A stretch of DNA of 15,044 nt, from NCBI GenBank assembly GCA_964484285.1, contig CAZAEO010000052.1, positions 1 through 15,044 of the forward strand. The letters are read 5' to 3'. This stretch comes from CAZUQP01 sp964484285 (lineage in GTDB: Bacteria > Pseudomonadota > Gammaproteobacteria > DSM-16500). Within the stretch, counting starts at the first letter, position 1. Every line of letters starts with the position of its first letter. The notes below the pieces were generated by a model. The model was given only the letters and a program-made list of their open reading frames with translations. It was not told the origin of the DNA and did not search any database. Shown piece by piece: positions 12,527 to 15,044 of the stretch. Made by a program: the position numbers and the translations under genes.

Positions 12527-12937
12527 ATGACAGATACTAGAGCTCAACAAACACAAACAACGAAGGCGCGTAAAAAAGCAAAAAAACTTGTTGTTGACGG
12601 CGTAGCTTATATACGTGCGTCATTTAATAATACGATTGTGACTATTACCGATGTTCAAGGTAATACCATCGCGTGGTCAAGCGCCGCAAGTTGTGGATAT
12701 CGCGGTTCGCGTAAATCAACGCCTTATGCAGCAGGTGAAGCAGCTACCAAAGTTGCTCAAGTTGTCACTGAAAATTTTGGCATGAAGAATGTGCATGTTC
12801 GGGTAAAAGGCCCTGGGCCCGGCAGAGAATCTGCAATTAGATCTTTGCATACAGCAGGTTTAAAAATCTTATCAATCACAGATGCGACAGGTATACCGTT
12901 TAATGGTTGCCGTGATCCTAAAAAGCGTCGTGTATAA
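12527..12937 (+). CDS. rpsK: 30S ribosomal protein S11
   Basis: S11 lies on the 30S platform by the E site and the mRNA exit. At 136 aa it is 7 longer than E. coli S11, with a Thr/Gln-rich N-terminal extension before KARKKAKK. Conserved blocks are RASFNNTIVTITDVQGN, GYRGSRKSTPYAAGEAA, VRVKGPGPGRESAIRSLH and the end FNGCRDPKKRRV. Asn126-Gly127 corresponds to E. coli Asn119-Gly120, where an isoaspartate forms. Asp130 replaces a proline I recall in E. coli. The only visible Shine-Dalgarno, AGGA (12511-12514), is a rather distant 12 nt from the ATG. Confidence 0.98.
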   Translation: MTDTRAQQTQTTKARKKAKKLVVDGVAYIRASFNNTIVTITDVQGNTIAWSSAASCGYRGSRKSTPYAAGEAATKVAQVVTENFGMKNVHVRVKGPGPGRESAIRSLHTAGLKILSITDATGIPFNGCRDPKKRRV

Positions 12938-12952
12938 CGAAGGAGAAGGCTG

Positions 12953-13573
12953 ATGGCTAGATATCTTGGGTCAAGATGTAAGTTATCAAGACGTGAAGGT
13001 GCAGATCTATCACTCATGAGCGGTGTTCGTTCGCTTGACACAAAGTGTAAGTTAGATGCAGCTCCAGGTATGCACGGGGCTCGCAGAGGTCGTGCAACCG
13101 AATATGGCGGGCAGTTGCGTGAAAAACAAAAAGTCCGCCGTATTTATGGTATTATGGAACGCCAGTTTAGTAACTACTTTAAAAAAGCTGCACGCTTAAA
13201 AGGTTCTACAGGGGAAAATTTGTTGAAACTTTTAGAGAGCAGATTGGATAATGTGGTTTATCGAATGGGATTTGGATCAACAAGAGCCGAAGCGAGACAA
13301 TTAGTTACCCATTGCGCAATTTTAGTGAATGGGAAAAGCGTAAATATTCCATCGCATACGGTATTACCCGGTGATGTTATCACTGTACGAGATCGTGCTA
13401 AGCAGCAACTTCGAATTCAAGGTGCACTTGCTTTAGCACAATCCAGGTCAATATGTAGTTGGGTAGAAGTAGATTTGAATGCTTTAGCAGGTACATTTAA
13501 AAGCGTGCCTGAGCGATCAGATTTACCGCCTGATATTTACGAAAAATTAATAGTAGAGCTTTATTCCAAATAA
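12953..13573 (+). CDS. rpsD: 30S ribosomal protein S4
   Basis: S4 nucleates 30S assembly and, in E. coli, represses the alpha operon. The 206-aa length equals E. coli S4. It starts MARYLGSRCKLSRREG, then SGVRSLDTKCKL, YGGQLREKQKVRRIYG and the S4 RNA-binding domain RLDNVVYRMGFGSTRAEARQLVTHCAILVNG (about residues 97-127). It ends PERSDLPPDIYEKLIVELYSK. Only Cys9 and Cys32 remain of the N-terminal cysteine cluster, so this is the zinc-free type. AAGGAG (12940-12945) is 7 nt before the ATG. The S4 target in the leader is not evident upstream. Confidence 0.98.
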   Translation: MARYLGSRCKLSRREGADLSLMSGVRSLDTKCKLDAAPGMHGARRGRATEYGGQLREKQKVRRIYGIMERQFSNYFKKAARLKGSTGENLLKLLESRLDNVVYRMGFGSTRAEARQLVTHCAILVNGKSVNIPSHTVLPGDVITVRDRAKQQLRIQGALALAQSRSICSWVEVDLNALAGTFKSVPERSDLPPDIYEKLIVELYSK

Positions 13574-13589
13574 TTGTTTGGAGTTTATA

Positions 13590-14579
13590 ATGCAAAATAA
13601 TCCGTACGAATTTTTAAGTCCGCGTGAAATTGTAGTAGAAACATTAAGCCCATTTCATGCAAAAGTAACACTCGAGCCGTTAGAAAGAGGTTTTGGCCAT
13701 ACATTAGGTACTACTTTGCGCAGAATTTTACTGTCATCTATGCCAGGTGCTGCTATTGTAGAAGTAAAAATAACGGGTGTTTTACATGAGTATGGTACTA
13801 TTCCAGGTGTACAAGAAGATGTAGTTGAAATTCTTCTTAACCTAAAAAATATTTCGATTAAATTACATGGTCGTGAAGAAGTGACGTTGACGCTCAATAA
13901 AAGCGGTTCTGGTTCTGTTTTGGCGGGTGATATTGAACAAGAGCATGACGTTGAAATTGTTAATCCAGATCAAGTGATTGCTCATCTTAATAATACCGGT
14001 TCTCTTAGCATGACCTTAAAGGTTGCATTGGGAAGAGGATATCAAACTGCTTCGACGCGAAATAAATTAAAAGAAGAAAGTGGTAAGGCAAGTATTGGCG
14101 TGCTGCATTTAGATGCAAGTTTTAGTCCAGTTCGGCGAGTCGCTTACAGCGTTGAAAGTGCGCGTGTTGAGCAACGTACCGATTTAGACAAACTGGTTAT
14201 TGATCTTGAAACAAATGGTACTTTAGATCCTGAAGAAGCAATTCGTCGCTCAGCGACTATTTTGCAACAACAATTGTCCCCATTTGTGGATTTGAGATCA
14301 TCACCCATTATCAAAGATGCAGGGGATCAACAAGCTGTTAATCCTATTTTTACTCGACCTGTAGATGATCTTGAGTTAACAGTCAGATCTGCAAATTGTT
14401 TAAAAGCAGAAAGTATTTATTACATTGGAGATTTAGTACAGCGTACGGAAACAGATTTGCTGAAAACGCCAAATCTGGGTAAGAAGTCGTTAACAGAAAT
14501 CAAAAATGTACTTGCATCACATGAATTATCCTTAGGGATGCATTTAGATCATTGGCCACCAACAGTGTTAAAAGAATAG
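13590..14579 (+). CDS. rpoA: RNA polymerase alpha subunit
   Basis: Alpha dimerises to start polymerase assembly and contacts UP elements and activators. I use the ATG at 13590 (329 aa, equal to E. coli), with TTGGAG (13578-13583) 6 nt upstream. The TTG at 13578 is part of that Shine-Dalgarno and is rejected. The N-terminal domain has VTLEPLERGFGHTLG and LRRILLSSMPG (about 26-53), GVQEDVVEILLNLK and EQRTDLDKLVIDLETNGTLDPEEAIRR. The C-terminal domain (about 250-329) has LTVRSANCLKAE, GDLVQRTE and TPNLGKKSLTEIK. Arg266 and Asn269 match the DNA-contacting E. coli Arg265 and Asn268, so UP-element recognition should be kept. Confidence 0.98.
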   Translation: MQNNPYEFLSPREIVVETLSPFHAKVTLEPLERGFGHTLGTTLRRILLSSMPGAAIVEVKITGVLHEYGTIPGVQEDVVEILLNLKNISIKLHGREEVTLTLNKSGSGSVLAGDIEQEHDVEIVNPDQVIAHLNNTGSLSMTLKVALGRGYQTASTRNKLKEESGKASIGVLHLDASFSPVRRVAYSVESARVEQRTDLDKLVIDLETNGTLDPEEAIRRSATILQQQLSPFVDLRSSPIIKDAGDQQAVNPIFTRPVDDLELTVRSANCLKAESIYYIGDLVQRTETDLLKTPNLGKKSLTEIKNVLASHELSLGMHLDHWPPTVLKE

Positions 14580-14595
14580 AGCGGGAAGGTGTGTT

Positions 14596-14967
14596 ATGCG
14601 ACATCGCAAAAGTGGTAGATATTTTAGCCGTACAAGTAGTCATCGTAAGGCAATGTTTAAGAATATGATGGTTTCTTTGTTAAAACATGAGCTCATCACA
14701 ACAACTGTCGAAAAAGCAAAAGAACTCAGAAGTTACATGGAACCCATGATTACTTTAGCAAAAATAGATTCTTTGCATAATCGTCGTCTGGCTTTTGCAC
14801 GCTTACGTGATCGTGATATGGTAACAAAGTTATTTAACGAAATTGCTCCTCATTTCAAGGAACGTCCAGGCGGTTACTTAAGAGTATTGAAGTGCGGTTA
14901 TCGTAAAGGTGATTGTGCACCTATTGCTATCGTAGAGTTAGTAGGTAGAGAAAAAAGCGCTGCTTGA
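14596..14967 (+). CDS. rplQ: 50S ribosomal protein L17
   Basis: L17 lies near the exit-tunnel face of the large subunit and closes the alpha operon. The product is 123 aa (E. coli 127). It starts MRHRKSGRYFSRTSSHRKAMFKNMMVSLLKHE, then ITTTVEKAKELRSYMEPMITLAK, RRLAFARLRD and a C-terminal VLKCGYRKGDCAPIAIVEL. The ATG has AAGG (14585-14588) 7 nt upstream and is 16 nt from the rpoA stop. The protein ends shortly after the ELVGR motif, without an extra tail. Confidence 0.98.
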   Translation: MRHRKSGRYFSRTSSHRKAMFKNMMVSLLKHELITTTVEKAKELRSYMEPMITLAKIDSLHNRRLAFARLRDRDMVTKLFNEIAPHFKERPGGYLRVLKCGYRKGDCAPIAIVELVGREKSAA

Positions 14968-14978
14968 TGCCTACATTC

Positions 14979-15000
14979 CTAGGACTTTAAGTTAGTTTTT
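14979..15000 (+). terminator. Weak possible terminator after rplQ
   Basis: After the rplQ stop, CTA (14979-14981) and ACT (14984-14986), separated by a two-G bulge, can pair with AGT (14990-14992) and TAG (14993-14995). Five T follow at 14996-15000. The stem is short, bulged and AT-rich. An adjoining AT hairpin, TTTTCT (14997-15002) with AGAAAA (15008-15013), also exists. The position suits an alpha-operon end, but the structure is weak. Confidence 0.25.
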
Positions 15001-15013
15001 CTGAATTAGAAAA

Positions 15014-15044
15014 TTAAATTATGGCCTATAGTATGAAAAATGAC
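15014..15044 (+). other. End of window, possible start of the next gene
   Basis: An ATG at 15021 opens a frame of eight codons (M-A-Y-S-M-K-N-D) that runs off the window; a second in-frame ATG is at 15033. No convincing Shine-Dalgarno precedes either, and eight codons allow no identification. This may be the next gene or simply intergenic sequence. Confidence 0.15.

Noticed and set aside
13578..13589. TTG start for rpoA
   Set aside because: TTGGAG is the ribosome-binding site for the ATG at 13590, which gives the canonical 329 residues.
1..15044. Mobile elements, CRISPR, defence or secretion modules
   Set aside because: All coding space is accounted for by 29 housekeeping genes in the conserved order; no transposase, repeat array or accessory gene is present.

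Overview
This window is an almost unbroken run of translation genes on the + strand: the 3' part of tuf, then the S10, spc and alpha ribosomal-protein operons in the standard proteobacterial order, ending just after rplQ. I count 29 protein genes: 26 ribosomal proteins plus EF-Tu, SecY and RpoA. I see no mobile element, CRISPR array, tRNA, rRNA or convincing minus-strand gene.

Organism. Gene order, the presence of both secY and rpoA in the cluster, and close residue matches to gammaproteobacterial homologues (RpoA of 329 aa, SecY of 443 aa, S4 of 206 aa) point to Gammaproteobacteria. The AT-leaning composition and an EF-Tu segment around codons 181-200 that resembles what I remember of Coxiella/Legionella suggest Legionellales (Coxiellaceae-like). 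That placement is inference from memory, not a search.

Layout. 1-1140 is tuf, missing about 17 N-terminal codons. 1145-3108 is rpsJ-rplC-rplD-rplW, starting only 4 nt after tuf, so there is no room for an E. coli-type S10 promoter or L4-binding leader. 3109-3269 is an unusually long gap holding a strong-looking promoter and a perfect 8-bp dyad. 3270-6363 is rplB-rpsS-rplV-rpsC-rplP-rpmC-rpsQ, mostly overlapping or nearly touching. 6364-6449 is the S10/spc junction with an extended -10 promoter and a hairpin. 6450-12025 is rplN-rplX-rplE-rpsN-rpsH-rplF-rplR-rpsE-rpmD-rplO-secY-rpmJ. 12026-12130 is the spc/alpha junction with a candidate promoter. 12131-14967 is rpsM-rpsK-rpsD-rpoA-rplQ. The last 77 bases are non-coding or the start of an unidentified gene. 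There is no gene-free stretch above 300 bases.

How it works together. The ribosomal proteins build the peptidyl-transferase and tunnel region (L2, L3, L4, L22, L23, L29), the 5S particle (L5, L18), and the 30S head and decoding region (S3, S10, S13, S14, S19, S4, S5). EF-Tu feeds the ribosome, SecY receives nascent membrane proteins at its exit, and RpoA ties transcription capacity to the same supply. Three internal promoters each have a discriminator with 5 G/C of 6, a hallmark of ppGpp/DksA-controlled promoters, which suggests the cluster runs as separately growth-controlled segments.

The main oddities are a tuf gene with codon use unlike its neighbours that reverts to normal in its last 20 or so codons, the relocated promoter in front of rplB, a long-form S14 with a Cys3His zinc-type motif, and a surplus of cysteines across the ribosomal proteins. 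I found no undescribed multi-gene system here; this is a conserved core locus.
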